Assembly (NCBI GenBank): GCA_965215165.1
Contig: CBDCCX010000006.1
Location: forward strand, 992,001-1,056,000
Length of the DNA: 64,000 nt
Direction: 5' to 3'
Source: JANQRZ01 sp965215165
GTDB lineage: Bacteria > Bacteroidota > Rhodothermia > Rhodothermales > JANQRZ01
Shown: piece by piece, positions 52,278 through 61,627 of the stretch
Numbering within the stretch: the first letter of the stretch is position 1
How the letters are laid out: each line of letters begins with the position of its first letter
Translations under genes and position numbers: made by a program
The notes under the pieces: generated by a model
Database searches by the model: none
Told to the model about the DNA's origin: nothing
The model's input: the letters and a program-made list of their open reading frames with translations, nothing else

Positions 52278-54770
52278 ATGGTCCCCGCCCTCCTCCTGCT
52301 CCTGCTCGCGTTTCTGCCGGACGCCCACCTGCCGGACGAGCCGCGCACCCTCTTGGCGTCGCCCGCCACCGGCAGCCTCTCCATCGACGGGCGGCTCGAC
52401 GAGGCGGCGTGGCAGGCGGCCGAGGTCGCCACCGGCTTCCGGCAGTTCGAGCCGGACGAGGGCGCGCCGGCCTCGCTCCGCACCGAGGTCCGGGTGCTCT
52501 ACGGCGCGACCGCCCTCTACGTCGGGGCCGTGATGCACGACCCTGAGCCGGACCAGATCCGCCGCCCGCTCAGCCGCCGCGACGAGCCGGGCGACACCGA
52601 CCGCTTCGTCGTCGCCATCGACGGCTACCTCGACCGGCAGTCGGCGAACGTCTTTACGCTCACCGCGGCCGGCGTCCAACTCGACGCCGCCCGCAGCGGG
52701 AACAGCTTCGACCGCTCGTGGGACGCGGTGTGGACCTCGGCCGTCCGCCTCACGCCCGAGGGCTGGACGGCCGAGCTGTCCATCCCCTACTCAATGCTCC
52801 GCTTCTCCCGCGCCGAGGAGCAGACCTGGGGCATCCAGTTCCAGCGCGTCATCCCGCGCAAGAGCGAGACGGTGGCGTGGCAGCCCATCACGCGCCAGAA
52901 CGAGGGCACCGGGTTCATCGCCGGCCGGCTCGAGGGGCTGCGCGGCATCGCCCCGCGCCGGACGTTCCAGCTCACGCCGTACACCCTCTCGCGGGGGCGG
53001 ACGGCCGAAGACGCCGAGCGCCCCGGCACCGCCGACGCGACCCTCAGCGGCGACGTCGGCGCGGACCTCAAGCTCGGCCTCGCCTCGAACCTGATCCTGG
53101 ACGCGACCGTCAACCCGGACTTCGGGCAGGTCGAGGCCGACCCCGCTATCCTCAACCTCTCGACCTTCGAGGCGTTCTTCGAGGAGCGCCGCCCGTTCTT
53201 CCTCGAGGGCACCGCGATCTTCGACTACACCATCGACAGCGGGCGCGACGGGCGGCTGCTCTACACCCGCCGCATCGGCGGCGACGCCCCCATCATCGGA
53301 GCCGCCAAGATCACCGGACGCTCGGACGCTGGGCTCTCCGGCGGAGCCCTGGCTTCGCTCACCGGCGTCGCCGCGCAGCCGTCCCGCCTCTTCGCCGCCG
53401 GGCGGCTCAAGCAGGAGCTGCGCGGCCGCTCGTTCGTCGGAGCCGGGCTGACCTACTTCGACGAGTTCGGCGGTCTCGCCACGGCCGGCGGCTCCCGCGC
53501 GCTCGTCGGCGGTGGCGACTGGGAGGTGCGCGTGGCGGACGACACCTACCGCTGGGACGGGGCCGCCACGCTCAGCCACACCGGCACCGAGGACATGGAG
53601 ACCGGCTTCGGGGTCTACACCGGCTACGACAAGATCCGGGGCACCACCACCTGGGGCACCGGCGTGCGGGTCTACTCCGACCGCTTCCGCCCCAACGACC
53701 TCGGCCGGCTGCGCGAGAACGACCTCATCCGGCTCGGGGCCGGCGGCACCACCTTCCTCAACCGCGCCGAGCCGGTCGGCCCGTTCCGGCGCGTCCGCGT
53801 CAGCCTCTTCGCCGACCAGACGTGGAGCTATGCCGCGCGCACGAACCGCGGCTTCGGCGGCTCGGCGAACGCGCGCTGGGAGCTGCGCGACTTCAGCGAG
53901 GTCGGCCTGAGCGTCGGCTTCGGGGGCCTCGGCGGGTTCGACGTGCGCGAGACGCGCGGCCTCGGCCTGGTTCGCAACCGGCGCACGCTCAGCCTCGACC
54001 TGGGCTACGAGAGCGACTCGCGGCGGCGCTTCCGGTTCGAGACCGAGGGCGGGCTGCGCCTCCAGCAAGGCGGCGGGGTCGGCTGGGAGGCCGGCCTCGA
54101 GATCGACTGGAACGCCAGCGACCGGCTCGACCTCGCCCTCGAGGCCGTCTACGCGTCCGACGACGGCGAGATCGCCTGGGCCGCCAGCGAGGCCTTCCGC
54201 CGCACCGACGCCGGCTTCGCCATCGGCACCGACGACGGGGCGGGCGATCCCGGCGACGTCACCCCGTTCGACGACGGCGGCACGCTCGACGGCGTTCTCG
54301 ACGGCGTCGGGCTCTACAACGGGCAGCCGGACCGCTACTTCCTCCCCGTCTTCGGCGCGCGCGACACGCGCGAGCTGGACCTCGCCCTCCGCACGAGCGT
54401 CACCTTCCGCCCGAACCTTTCGCTCCAGCTCTTCACCCAGCTCTTCGCCGCGCGCGGCCGCTTCCGCGACTTCGCCCTCCTGGCCGCCCCCGACGACCCC
54501 CGCGCGTTCGACGCCTACCCGAAGCGCCGCGCCTTCTCGGTCGAGTCGCTCATCTCGAACGCCGTGCTCCGCTGGGAGTACCGCCCCGGCTCGGCGCTCT
54601 TCGTCGTCTGGAGCCACAACCGCTTTGCCGAGGACGCCACCGTCCGCTTCGCCGACGATCCGGCCGCCTCGCCGTTCGACACGCCGACCCTGCGCCAGCT
54701 CGGCGACACGTTCGGCCTCTACCCCGAGAACGTGCTGCTGGTCAAGCTGAGCTACCTGATCATGCGGTGA
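52278..54770 (+). CDS. DUF5916 protein with CBM9-like N-terminal domain
   Basis: An 830-residue secreted protein, ATG at 52278, with an N-terminal hydrophobic segment. Residues about 30-215 form a carbohydrate-binding family-9-like fold (SIDGRLDEAAWQAAEVATGF, VLYGATALYVGAVMHD, WTAELSIPYSMLRFS). The DUF5916 part includes LILDATVNPDFGQVEADPA, STFEAFFEERRPFFLEGTAI and many barrel-like strands to a C-terminal VLLVKLSYLIMR. The family is common in Bacteroidota and likely forms an outer-membrane structure; the function is uncharacterised. Downstream, CGTTTCCCGTTC and GAACGAGAAACG (54784-54795 and 54861-54872) form an imperfect inverted repeat before the convergent clpS. Confidence 0.92.
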   Translation: MVPALLLLLLAFLPDAHLPDEPRTLLASPATGSLSIDGRLDEAAWQAAEVATGFRQFEPDEGAPASLRTEVRVLYGATALYVGAVMHDPEPDQIRRPLSRRDEPGDTDRFVVAIDGYLDRQSANVFTLTAAGVQLDAARSGNSFDRSWDAVWTSAVRLTPEGWTAELSIPYSMLRFSRAEEQTWGIQFQRVIPRKSETVAWQPITRQNEGTGFIAGRLEGLRGIAPRRTFQLTPYTLSRGRTAEDAERPGTADATLSGDVGADLKLGLASNLILDATVNPDFGQVEADPAILNLSTFEAFFEERRPFFLEGTAIFDYTIDSGRDGRLLYTRRIGGDAPIIGAAKITGRSDAGLSGGALASLTGVAAQPSRLFAAGRLKQELRGRSFVGAGLTYFDEFGGLATAGGSRALVGGGDWEVRVADDTYRWDGAATLSHTGTEDMETGFGVYTGYDKIRGTTTWGTGVRVYSDRFRPNDLGRLRENDLIRLGAGGTTFLNRAEPVGPFRRVRVSLFADQTWSYAARTNRGFGGSANARWELRDFSEVGLSVGFGGLGGFDVRETRGLGLVRNRRTLSLDLGYESDSRRRFRFETEGGLRLQQGGGVGWEAGLEIDWNASDRLDLALEAVYASDDGEIAWAASEAFRRTDAGFAIGTDDGAGDPGDVTPFDDGGTLDGVLDGVGLYNGQPDRYFLPVFGARDTRELDLALRTSVTFRPNLSLQLFTQLFAARGRFRDFALLAAPDDPRAFDAYPKRRAFSVESLISNAVLRWEYRPGSALFVVWSHNRFAEDATVRFADDPAASPFDTPTLRQLGDTFGLYPENVLLVKLSYLIMR

Positions 54771-54875
54771 GTTTCCGGTTCTTCGTTTCCCGTTCAACGC
54801 ACCCGATTGGGCGTGCCCAACGAGAACGCGACGCCTCGCCGCAGGCAAACGAGAAACCACGAACGAGAAACGCCT

Positions 54876-55283
54876 TCACCCCTCGATCTCCGTCACCAGG
54901 CCGATCTCGCGCAGGATGCCTTGCACGCGGAAGCAGTCTTCGAACTCGCCCTCGTAGACCCGGTCCTTGCCCTCGGTGTGGACCGTCCAGGCGTGGCGCT
55001 CGGCGCGGGCCACCGAGCAGCGCGTCGCCTTGACGACTTGCCGGATGACCTCCTGGAAGGTGTGGATTTCGTCGTTGTAGAGGATCACCCGCCACGGCAT
55101 CGCCAGGCGCTCCTCGGTGTCGTCCTCGACGGCTACGTCCACGTCCGGGGCCGCCGGAGCAGGCGGAGCCGCGGGGCCGAGCACGGGTGCTGCCCTCCTC
55201 GCGCCAGCGGCGATTCTGCCGTGATCGTTTCGACCGCAGGGCCGAGGCAGAGGAGGTAATGGGCTGGCGAGAAGAGACGGCAT
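54876..55283 (-). CDS. clpS: ATP-dependent Clp protease adaptor ClpS
   Basis: A ClpS of up to 135 residues. The core is MPWRVILYNDEIHTFQEVIR, KATRCSVARAERHAWTVHTE and FRVQGILREIGLVTEIEG, covering the N-degron pocket and ClpA/C contact. The start is uncertain: the ATG at 55283 gives a 50-residue low-complexity leader, while a GTG at 55184 is also possible. ClpS delivers proteins with destabilising N-terminal residues to the Clp protease. Confidence 0.9.
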   Translation of the reverse strand: MPSLLASPLPPLPRPCGRNDHGRIAAGARRAAPVLGPAAPPAPAAPDVDVAVEDDTEERLAMPWRVILYNDEIHTFQEVIRQVVKATRCSVARAERHAWTVHTEGKDRVYEGEFEDCFRVQGILREIGLVTEIEG

Positions 55284-55443
55284 GTCGAGGTTGGCAGGCA
55301 GCCGAAAAGCTACGCTCGATCTTATTCTGCCACTGCCGGAATCGTGGGAAAGCCGCGCGCCTCTGTGGATCGCCTCTGCGGTACGGTAGCGCCGAACGAG
55401 CGCTACGAGACGGACGGCGGATTGTTAATTCGACCTCGACCCC

Positions 55444-55473
55444 TTGACTTTATCACACGCTCTTCATTATATG
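55444..55473 (+). promoter_or_regulatory. Strong sigma70-like promoter of the T9SS operon
   Basis: TTGACT (55444-55449) and, with a 17-18-bp spacer, TTATAT/TATATG (55467-55473). It sits in a locally AT-rich stretch about 65-90 bp before the Shine-Dalgarno site at 55525. It lies downstream of the in-frame GTG at 55344, arguing against that codon as a start. Confidence 0.6.
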
Positions 55474-55524
55474 AGAGAAGTCGTCATTATTCCGGCTGTC
55501 GTGGCTTCACTCATCAACGCCTTT

Positions 55525-55530
55525 GGAGGT
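55525..55530 (+). promoter_or_regulatory. Shine-Dalgarno site that decides the metalloprotease start
   Basis: GGAGGT lies 6 nt before the ATG at 55537, ideal spacing. It marks that ATG as the true initiation codon although it is out of frame with the rest of the gene through the 14-C run. Confidence 0.75.
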
Positions 55531-55536
55531 GTTCCC

Positions 55537-58500
55537 ATGAAGACCCTATACGCCCCCCCCCCCCCCAACGACTTATCCGTGCCTGGCCTGCCGTGTTTCT
55601 GATCGTCGCGGGTCTGTGTCTCTCTCCCGGCGCTCTCGCGCAGCCATCGAATAGCCCCCTCGGCGACTGCGCGATGGAGGGTATCGACCAGCAGCAGTCG
55701 CAGGGATCGATCTGCCAGCAAGCTCCCCTTCTCTGGTATCCGAATCACGGGCAGATCAACGCGCTCATCGTGCTCACTCAGAACGACTTCTTCCGGCACT
55801 GCCTGGACTACGGCGACCTGGACGCGAACGGAAATCCCACCAATGTGTCCGACAACTACGACGCCACCTGCGGCGCGGGCGACCCGCGCTACGAGTCGTG
55901 GACGGAAGACCCGGAGACGGAATGGCCCGCCTTCGAGCTCGTCGATGGCGACCGCGTGCCCTCGCTCCCGCAGTGGGCCGACGACCTGATCGACCCGCCC
56001 GGCACCGGCGCAGCCTACCGGCTCGGTACGCTCAGCCACTACTACTGGCAGATGTCCGGCGGGCAAATGCGGCTCGAAGGACACGTCTACCCCGAACTGT
56101 ACTTCGCAGAGCCCGGGTTGAGCCCCCCCGAGCTAACGCGCGCCATCGTCGCCCAGATCAACGCCAACCCGCACGGTCTGGACTTTTCTCAGTTCGACCG
56201 CTACATCAACGGCACCAACACCTACGGCCCTGACCTCGACCTGGACGGCGAGCCGGACGGCGACGGCGTCTTCGACATGCTCATCATCGTCGACCGGTGG
56301 GGAGGGAGTTTCCTCGGGTTTGGTCATGACTATACCTACGACGCGAGCTACGACCCCAACGATGACCACTTCGACCCCAACCCGATCTACCTCGGTGGGC
56401 TTCGCGTCAAAGACAACCATCGCTACGGCTCGGGGATGTTCGCCACCGCCGTTACGCGGTCGGGGATGGCGAGCATAGTGGGCCACGAGATGGGACATGC
56501 CCAGATCGGGTGCCACGACTTCGGTGCCCGGCTCCACATCATGAGCTACCGGCGGCCCTCCCGCTCCATGAGCGCGCCGGAGCGGATCATGCTCGACTGG
56601 GTAACGCCGCGCGTCCTCGACGTGAACGACTTCTCGAGACGCCAAGAATCGCTCATTCCCTCGATCTACTCGTATGAGGCGCTCCAGCTCACGAATGGCA
56701 CACCGGGGCGGGGCGACGTGATCGCCGAGGCCCGCACCTGGTCCTCGTGGTGGGACGGCCCCCGGCCCGACAGCGACGGCGACTTCGACGACCGGAACTA
56801 CCTCCCCGACCAGGGCCTCTTCCTTTACACCAGCGACTCCGACGGGAACCAGTTCGATGGGCTGGAAAACCTCGGCGGCCTGGACCGCGACGTCAGCTTC
56901 CGGGAGATCGACGAGGCCGCCTTCGACCAGGACGACGCCTTCTCCCCGTTCTCCATCTTCGGCTTCGACTTCGAACAGGACCTCGACCTCCACCGCCGTG
57001 TCGCCATCACCGACATCCGGCGGACCGGCGAGACGTTCACGTTCAACGTCTGGGGCGACTATCTCCGCGACGACCAGCATGGAGAGAAGACGCTGCTGAC
57101 GAACTACGGCTTCGACCAGTCCACGACGCTGGGCCGTCAGAACATGTGGCACCTCGGCGGACACTTCCGCTTTGAGAGTGGTATGACCCTAGACCGCAAC
57201 AACGGCTTCACCTTCGACGGCGATGCTCTCGTCACCCTCGGACGGCTTCGCCAGGAGCCGGGCAACGGCAACGTCTCGGTCGTCGGTGTCCCCGGCGACT
57301 CGGTCCGCTTCGGTCCGACCGTTCCCGGTCGGCTGTGGCAGGGCATCGAGCTAGAGGCGGACGACGCGCTCTTCGAGCATGTCGCCGTCACCGGGGCCAA
57401 GACGGGTCTGACCGTGCTGAGCCAAGACGGCCTCATTCGGAGCAGCCGCTTTGCCGAAGGCCGGACAGGAATCAAGGCCGACTATGCCGGCGAATGCGAT
57501 CAACCCGATAACGGCGACCCCGACCCCGTCGCGTGCTATGCCTACCGCAGCTTCTTCGATCTGCAAGACACCCGGATCGAGGACAACGGTGGGATCGGGC
57601 TGTTCGCCCGCAACGCGGACTTCGAGATGCGAAACACCACCGTCCAGGACAACGGTCAGCACGGGGTCCTTCTCTGGAACGCGACCTCGGACAAATTCTT
57701 CAACAACAATGTGGTCCGCAACGGCGCGGCCAACAACGGGCACGGGCTCGGCCTCACCCAGAACAGCGACCTCGCCTTGAGTCAGACCGGGGTGATTGAG
57801 GTGCAGGGTGAGAACAGGATCGCCAACAACGCGCGGCACGAGATAGGGGTCATCGCCGAGTCGTTCATGTTCATTGGGAACGACGAGGAGAACGGCCACA
57901 ACGCGATCTTCGACGATGCTCCCTCGTCCGGCTCGAAGCTGATCTACTACGCGGCCGGAGCGTCCAACCAGTTCCTGGAGGCCGAGTACACCTTCTGGGG
58001 CGATCCGAACGGCCCACCCGTCGGCTCGTTCGTCGGCCCCGTCGATCCGGCACCCTATCTGAGCTACGATCCCACCGATGATGGTAGCTCGCGCCCCACG
58101 GCACCGATAGTGGCTCGGACGGCATCACAGGAAGCGTGGCTCAAGAGCGAGATCCGCCAGGCCCGCCAGACGCTCGACGCGGACCCGACCGCCGATGGTG
58201 CCGCCGACTTGGTCTCGGCGCTCTACTACTTCCAGCGGCTCGACCGAGACGACGAGGCCGGCGAGTACCGGGCGACGCGAGCCGTGCTGGCTTCGCTTCG
58301 CGGTCTGCTCGACCGTGAGTCGCTGCCGGCCCCGCTGGCTGCGACCGCCGCGCGAGCGCTCCAGAGCGAGGTCTCCGACGCGCTACGCCACGAGCGCTAC
58401 GCCGAGGCAGAGGCCCTGCTGAGCACCTACGGTGACCGCATCGCCGACGCCAGGGCGCAGCGCGGGCTGGCCCTGAGCCGGGTGATCCTCGACGAGCAGG

Positions 58501-58967
58501 CCGGCCGGTACGGTGAGGCGCTCGCAGGGATGGAGAAGGTGATCGCCTCGCTCGGCGACGACGAGGCTGAGGTGGCGACCGACCTCGCGCTCGTGGCCGC
58601 TGCCATCGCCGAGGCGGTGGGCATCGAGGCCGTGGAGCCGAGCGCAGCGACCGCCGAGGCCGCCCCGCCGACGGCGAGCGCGAGCCTGCCGCAGCGTTTC
58701 AAGCTGGGCGCGGCGTATCCGAACCCGGTAGCGGGTGCGGCAACGGTCCCGTTCGCGCTGCCTGAGGCGGCTGACGTGCGCATCACCGTCTACGACGTGC
58801 TCGGCCGCCAAGTCGCACTCCTCGCCGACGAGCGGCGCGAGGCCGGACGTCATGCGGCGCGCTTCGAGACCACGCGCTTCGCCAGTGGCGTCTACCTGGT
58901 GCGCGCCACCTTCGAGGGTGGTGGCAGCACGCGCGCCTTCACGCACCGCCTGACGGTGGTCCGATGA
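55537..58967 (+). CDS. Large secreted metalloprotease/beta-helix T9SS protein, out of frame at a 14-C run
   Basis: A protein of about 1140 residues if in frame. From the ATG at 55537 the frame reads MKTLYAPPPP and, with 14 C, meets a TGA at 55600-55602. With 15 or 12 C it joins the main frame and completes a signal peptide (RLIRAWPAVFLIVAGL, then ALAQ). Domains in the main frame: an M6-like zinc metalloprotease with HEMGH (nucleotides 56484-56498, in SIVGHEMGHAQIGCHDFG) and a later HIMSYRRPS; a right-handed beta-helix at about 57580-57760 (IGLFARNADFEMRNTTVQDN); and a C-terminal T9SS sorting domain (AAYPNPVAG, VYDVLGRQVALL). A GTG at 55593 would give a short signal-like start (VFLIVAGLCLSPGALAQ) without frameshifting. 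A degradative or host-interacting surface protein is inferred. Confidence 0.8.
55553..55566 (+). repeat. Run of 14 C inside the signal-peptide coding region
   Basis: A mononucleotide run of 14 C between the start codon and the signal-peptide core of the metalloprotease gene. Runs of this length change length readily by slipped-strand mispairing. One added C or two lost C restore the frame. Confidence 0.95.
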
Positions 58968-60583
58968 TCCGCCGGAGAACTAACCCACTGCGGCGCGCGC
59001 TCGTGCTCGCTGGGGTCGCTGTGGCTTCGGTCGCAGCCGCCCCGGCGGCGTGGGCACAGTCCGCGTCGAGCGTCACTGTGGACGCGGCAGCGCTAGTCTT
59101 AGAGGTGGAGGTCGGTGAGGTCGCCGAGCGGACGGTGACGATCTCGAATGCCGGAGCGGAGGCGGCAGCGTTCTGCCTGGACTTCGACGACCCGCTGGCG
59201 ACGGGTGCGCCGACAGCCGAGGCGCGCGCCTGGCGCACGAGCCGCTTGACCGAAGCGGGGTGCGAGGCACCCGGCGCGCTCGTCGATTCGGTCGAACTTG
59301 GTGGTGGAAATCGCGGGCGTGTAACGATGACACCCGAGGGTCGCCTCTTTAACACGGGAAGCAGCACGGCTCAGGAGTTCACGCCAGACCTGGAGTTGGT
59401 CCACGAGTTCTACTTTGACAACCCCAGCGGCCTCTACGGAGAAAATGGTCTGGCCTACATGCCCGACCCGGCCGGCGGCGAGGGCACGCTGTGGTGGAAC
59501 CTCGTCCCGTCGGCCGGCTTCGTCGTCCTCCACGAGAACGACCTCGACGGCCACGCCACCGGCCGCCGCGTCCGCTTCCACCGCGAGATTCCGCCCGACA
59601 CCGTCGGTGGATCGGCCGGCCTCGCCTTCGACCCCAATGCCGGCGACGACGGCCTGTTCTTCTACGTCGATGAAATCCACGACACCATCGTCGCCCGCGA
59701 CCTCGACGGCGCGGTGGCCGAGGGCTACCCGGTGGCCAAGACCAGCTACACCGACTCCTCGGCCACTGGTATTACCGGCACGGAGATCGACGCTCATGGC
59801 GCGCCCGAGAGCCGCGGCGGCGGCCGCTTCGAGGTCGGCGTCGGGCTGCCCGGCGAGGGGGGCACGGTGCGCATCGTCGTCACCGACCGCCTCGGGTGCG
59901 ACACAGGAGCCGAGACGCCAGTCTTGCCAACGCTCGACGACGTACTCAGCATCTTCTCGCTCGTGCGCAGTCGCGTGGACCCCAACGGCGCGCTCTACGT
60001 CACGGTGTCGCGCGGCAACTGGCCGCCGATCCCTGATGGCAATTTCACCAAATGGATTTATGCCATGCGCCCAGCTCCGCTGGCACCGGTGTGGACCTCG
60101 GTCTCGGAGTGGGGCGCAGCGCTCGCACCAGGCGCAAGCCACGGGGTCACGTTCACCTTCGACGCGGCGGCACTCAAACCGGGCGTCTACGCCGACACCC
60201 TACGCGTCGAGGCCGGCACGCCCGGCGCGGCGGAGCACATCGCGGTGCCGGTGCAGCTCACCGTCGTGCCCCAGGTCAGCAACGAGGACGGCGCGAGCGC
60301 CCCGGCGGCGTTCACCCTCGGCCCAGCCTATCCGAACCCTGCGCGAGACGAGGTGGCGGTACCGTTCGCGCTGCCCGAGGCGGCTGACGTGCGCCTCGCC
60401 GTCTACGACGTGCTCGGGCGCCAGGTCGCCGTGCTCACTGATGAGCGGCGCGAGGCCGGCCGCCACGCGGCGCGCTTCGAGACCGGGCACCTCGCCAGCG
60501 GCGTCTACCTCGTGCAAGCGCGTCTGACGGTGGCGAGCCACGCCCCGCTCGTGCTCACGCAAAAGCTCATCGTGCTCCCGTAG
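58964..60583 (+). CDS. T9SS-secreted protein, second gene of the operon
   Basis: A 539-residue secreted protein. The ATG at 58964 overlaps the upstream stop by 4 bp (ATGA), so its translation is probably coupled to that of the metalloprotease gene. The signal peptide ends APAAWAQ. The N-terminal part (about 30-80) is an ASPM/SPD-2-hydin-like or similar beta-sandwich (LEVEVGEVAERTVTISNAGA). The middle resembles a six-bladed propeller (NTGSSTAQEFTPDLELVHEF, LAFDPNAGDDGLFFYVDEIH). The C-terminal sorting domain (GPAYPNPARDEVAVPF, VYDVLGRQVAVLTDERREAG) is nearly identical to the upstream gene's at DNA level. Confidence 0.85.
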   Translation: MIRRRTNPLRRALVLAGVAVASVAAAPAAWAQSASSVTVDAAALVLEVEVGEVAERTVTISNAGAEAAAFCLDFDDPLATGAPTAEARAWRTSRLTEAGCEAPGALVDSVELGGGNRGRVTMTPEGRLFNTGSSTAQEFTPDLELVHEFYFDNPSGLYGENGLAYMPDPAGGEGTLWWNLVPSAGFVVLHENDLDGHATGRRVRFHREIPPDTVGGSAGLAFDPNAGDDGLFFYVDEIHDTIVARDLDGAVAEGYPVAKTSYTDSSATGITGTEIDAHGAPESRGGGRFEVGVGLPGEGGTVRIVVTDRLGCDTGAETPVLPTLDDVLSIFSLVRSRVDPNGALYVTVSRGNWPPIPDGNFTKWIYAMRPAPLAPVWTSVSEWGAALAPGASHGVTFTFDAAALKPGVYADTLRVEAGTPGAAEHIAVPVQLTVVPQVSNEDGASAPAAFTLGPAYPNPARDEVAVPFALPEAADVRLAVYDVLGRQVAVLTDERREAGRHAARFETGHLASGVYLVQARLTVASHAPLVLTQKLIVLP

Positions 60584-60607
60584 CCCGACAACCAACCGAG
60601 GACTCCC

Positions 60608-61348
60608 ATGCGCGCTCTCATCACGCTCATCCTGCCTCTCACCGCTGTTGCATGGCTCTCACCAGCGACTTCCGCTCAGCCTGTGCTCACCGTCTCGCCG
60701 GACACCCTGCTCTATCCCGACGAGGACACCATCACCGCCACGAACACCGGCCCAGAGATTCTTGCCATCACGGAGTTCAGTCTGGGCGAGGAGGTCCCCT
60801 ACATCTGGGAGTTCGAGGTCGAGGTTGGCGACGACGTGTACCGCGTTATGCCCTTCTACGGTGCCCCACCTCCTCCGATTCGGCTTGCCCCAGGAGAGGT
60901 TGCTCTCATCCGAGTGCTCTATGTCGATACCTGCCCGGTGTGCAGTGGCGGAGGCGGGGAGTTCGAACCCGATACGCTGTCGATCGTCAGCAGAAACGCG
61001 GCCGGCGAGCAGGATTCCGACGCGGTCCTGATCGACCTGTCGAGGCTCGTGTCGGCCGAGGACGAGGCGAGCGCAGCCCGCCCGTTCGCGCTGGAGCCGG
61101 CCTATCCGAACCCGGCGCACTCGTCCGTCGCGGTGCCGTTCGTGTTGCCGGAGGCGGCAGACGTCCGCGTTGCGGTGTACGACGTGCTGGGCCGTCAGGT
61201 GCTCGTCCTAGCTGAGAGGCGCTACGGGACCGGCCGCCACACGGCGCGCTTCGACGGGTCCGACCTCGCCGGCGGGAGCTACCTCGTGCGCGTCGCCCTC
61301 GGGGGCGGCACCACGGCCCTCTCCCAGCCGTTCGTGGTGGCGCGGTAA
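60608..61348 (+). CDS. Small T9SS-secreted protein, third gene of the operon
   Basis: A 246-residue secreted protein, ATG at 60608, with GAGGA a few bases upstream. The signal peptide ends SPATSAQ. One beta-sandwich domain follows (LLYPDEDTITATNTGPEILA, GEVALIRVLYVDTCPVCSGG) with a CPVC pair that might form a disulfide or bind metal. The T9SS sorting domain is AYPNPAHSSVAVPF, VYDVLGRQVLVLAERR, GGSYLVRVAL. It lies 24 bp after the second gene and completes the three-gene unit. Function unknown. Confidence 0.85.
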   Translation: MRALITLILPLTAVAWLSPATSAQPVLTVSPDTLLYPDEDTITATNTGPEILAITEFSLGEEVPYIWEFEVEVGDDVYRVMPFYGAPPPPIRLAPGEVALIRVLYVDTCPVCSGGGGEFEPDTLSIVSRNAAGEQDSDAVLIDLSRLVSAEDEASAARPFALEPAYPNPAHSSVAVPFVLPEAADVRVAVYDVLGRQVLVLAERRYGTGRHTARFDGSDLAGGSYLVRVALGGGTTALSQPFVVAR

Positions 61349-61354
61349 GTCCGA

Positions 61355-61618
61355 CTACGCCGACGCGTCCTCGGCCGCCTCCAGCTCAACCGTGAAGTCC
61401 TCCATCACCTCGTTGGCGAGCAGCCTCTCGGCGGCCTCGCGCGCGATGCGCTCGGCCTCGGCGCGGTCGGCGGTGTCGATGCGGAGCGTGATGAGCTTGC
61501 CGGCGCGGACGTCCTCGACGGCGTCGTAGCCGAGGCTGTGGAGGGCGTGGCGGACGGCCTTGCCCTGCGGGTCGAGGATCGAGGGGCGGAGCGTGATGCG
61601 GACGGTGACGTTGAACAC
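61355..61618 (-). CDS. purS: Phosphoribosylformylglycinamidine synthase subunit PurS
   Basis: An 87-residue PurS, GTG at 61618. The family pattern is complete: VTVRITLRPSILDPQGKAVR, HALHSLGYDAVEDVRAGKLI, and ERLLANEVMEDFTVEL. With PurL and PurQ it makes formylglycinamidine ribonucleotide in purine synthesis; those genes are not in the window. Its start lies 9 bp after the pssA stop. It converges with the T9SS operon 6 bp away. Confidence 0.96.
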   Translation of the reverse strand: MFNVTVRITLRPSILDPQGKAVRHALHSLGYDAVEDVRAGKLITLRIDTADRAEAERIAREAAERLLANEVMEDFTVELEAAEDASA

Positions 61619-61627
61619 GGCGGCGGA

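Noticed and set aside
55344..55536. GTG at 55344 as the start of the metalloprotease gene
   Set aside because: It lies upstream of the best promoter, gives a leader without signal-peptide character, and has no ribosome binding site; the site at 55525-55539 is far better.
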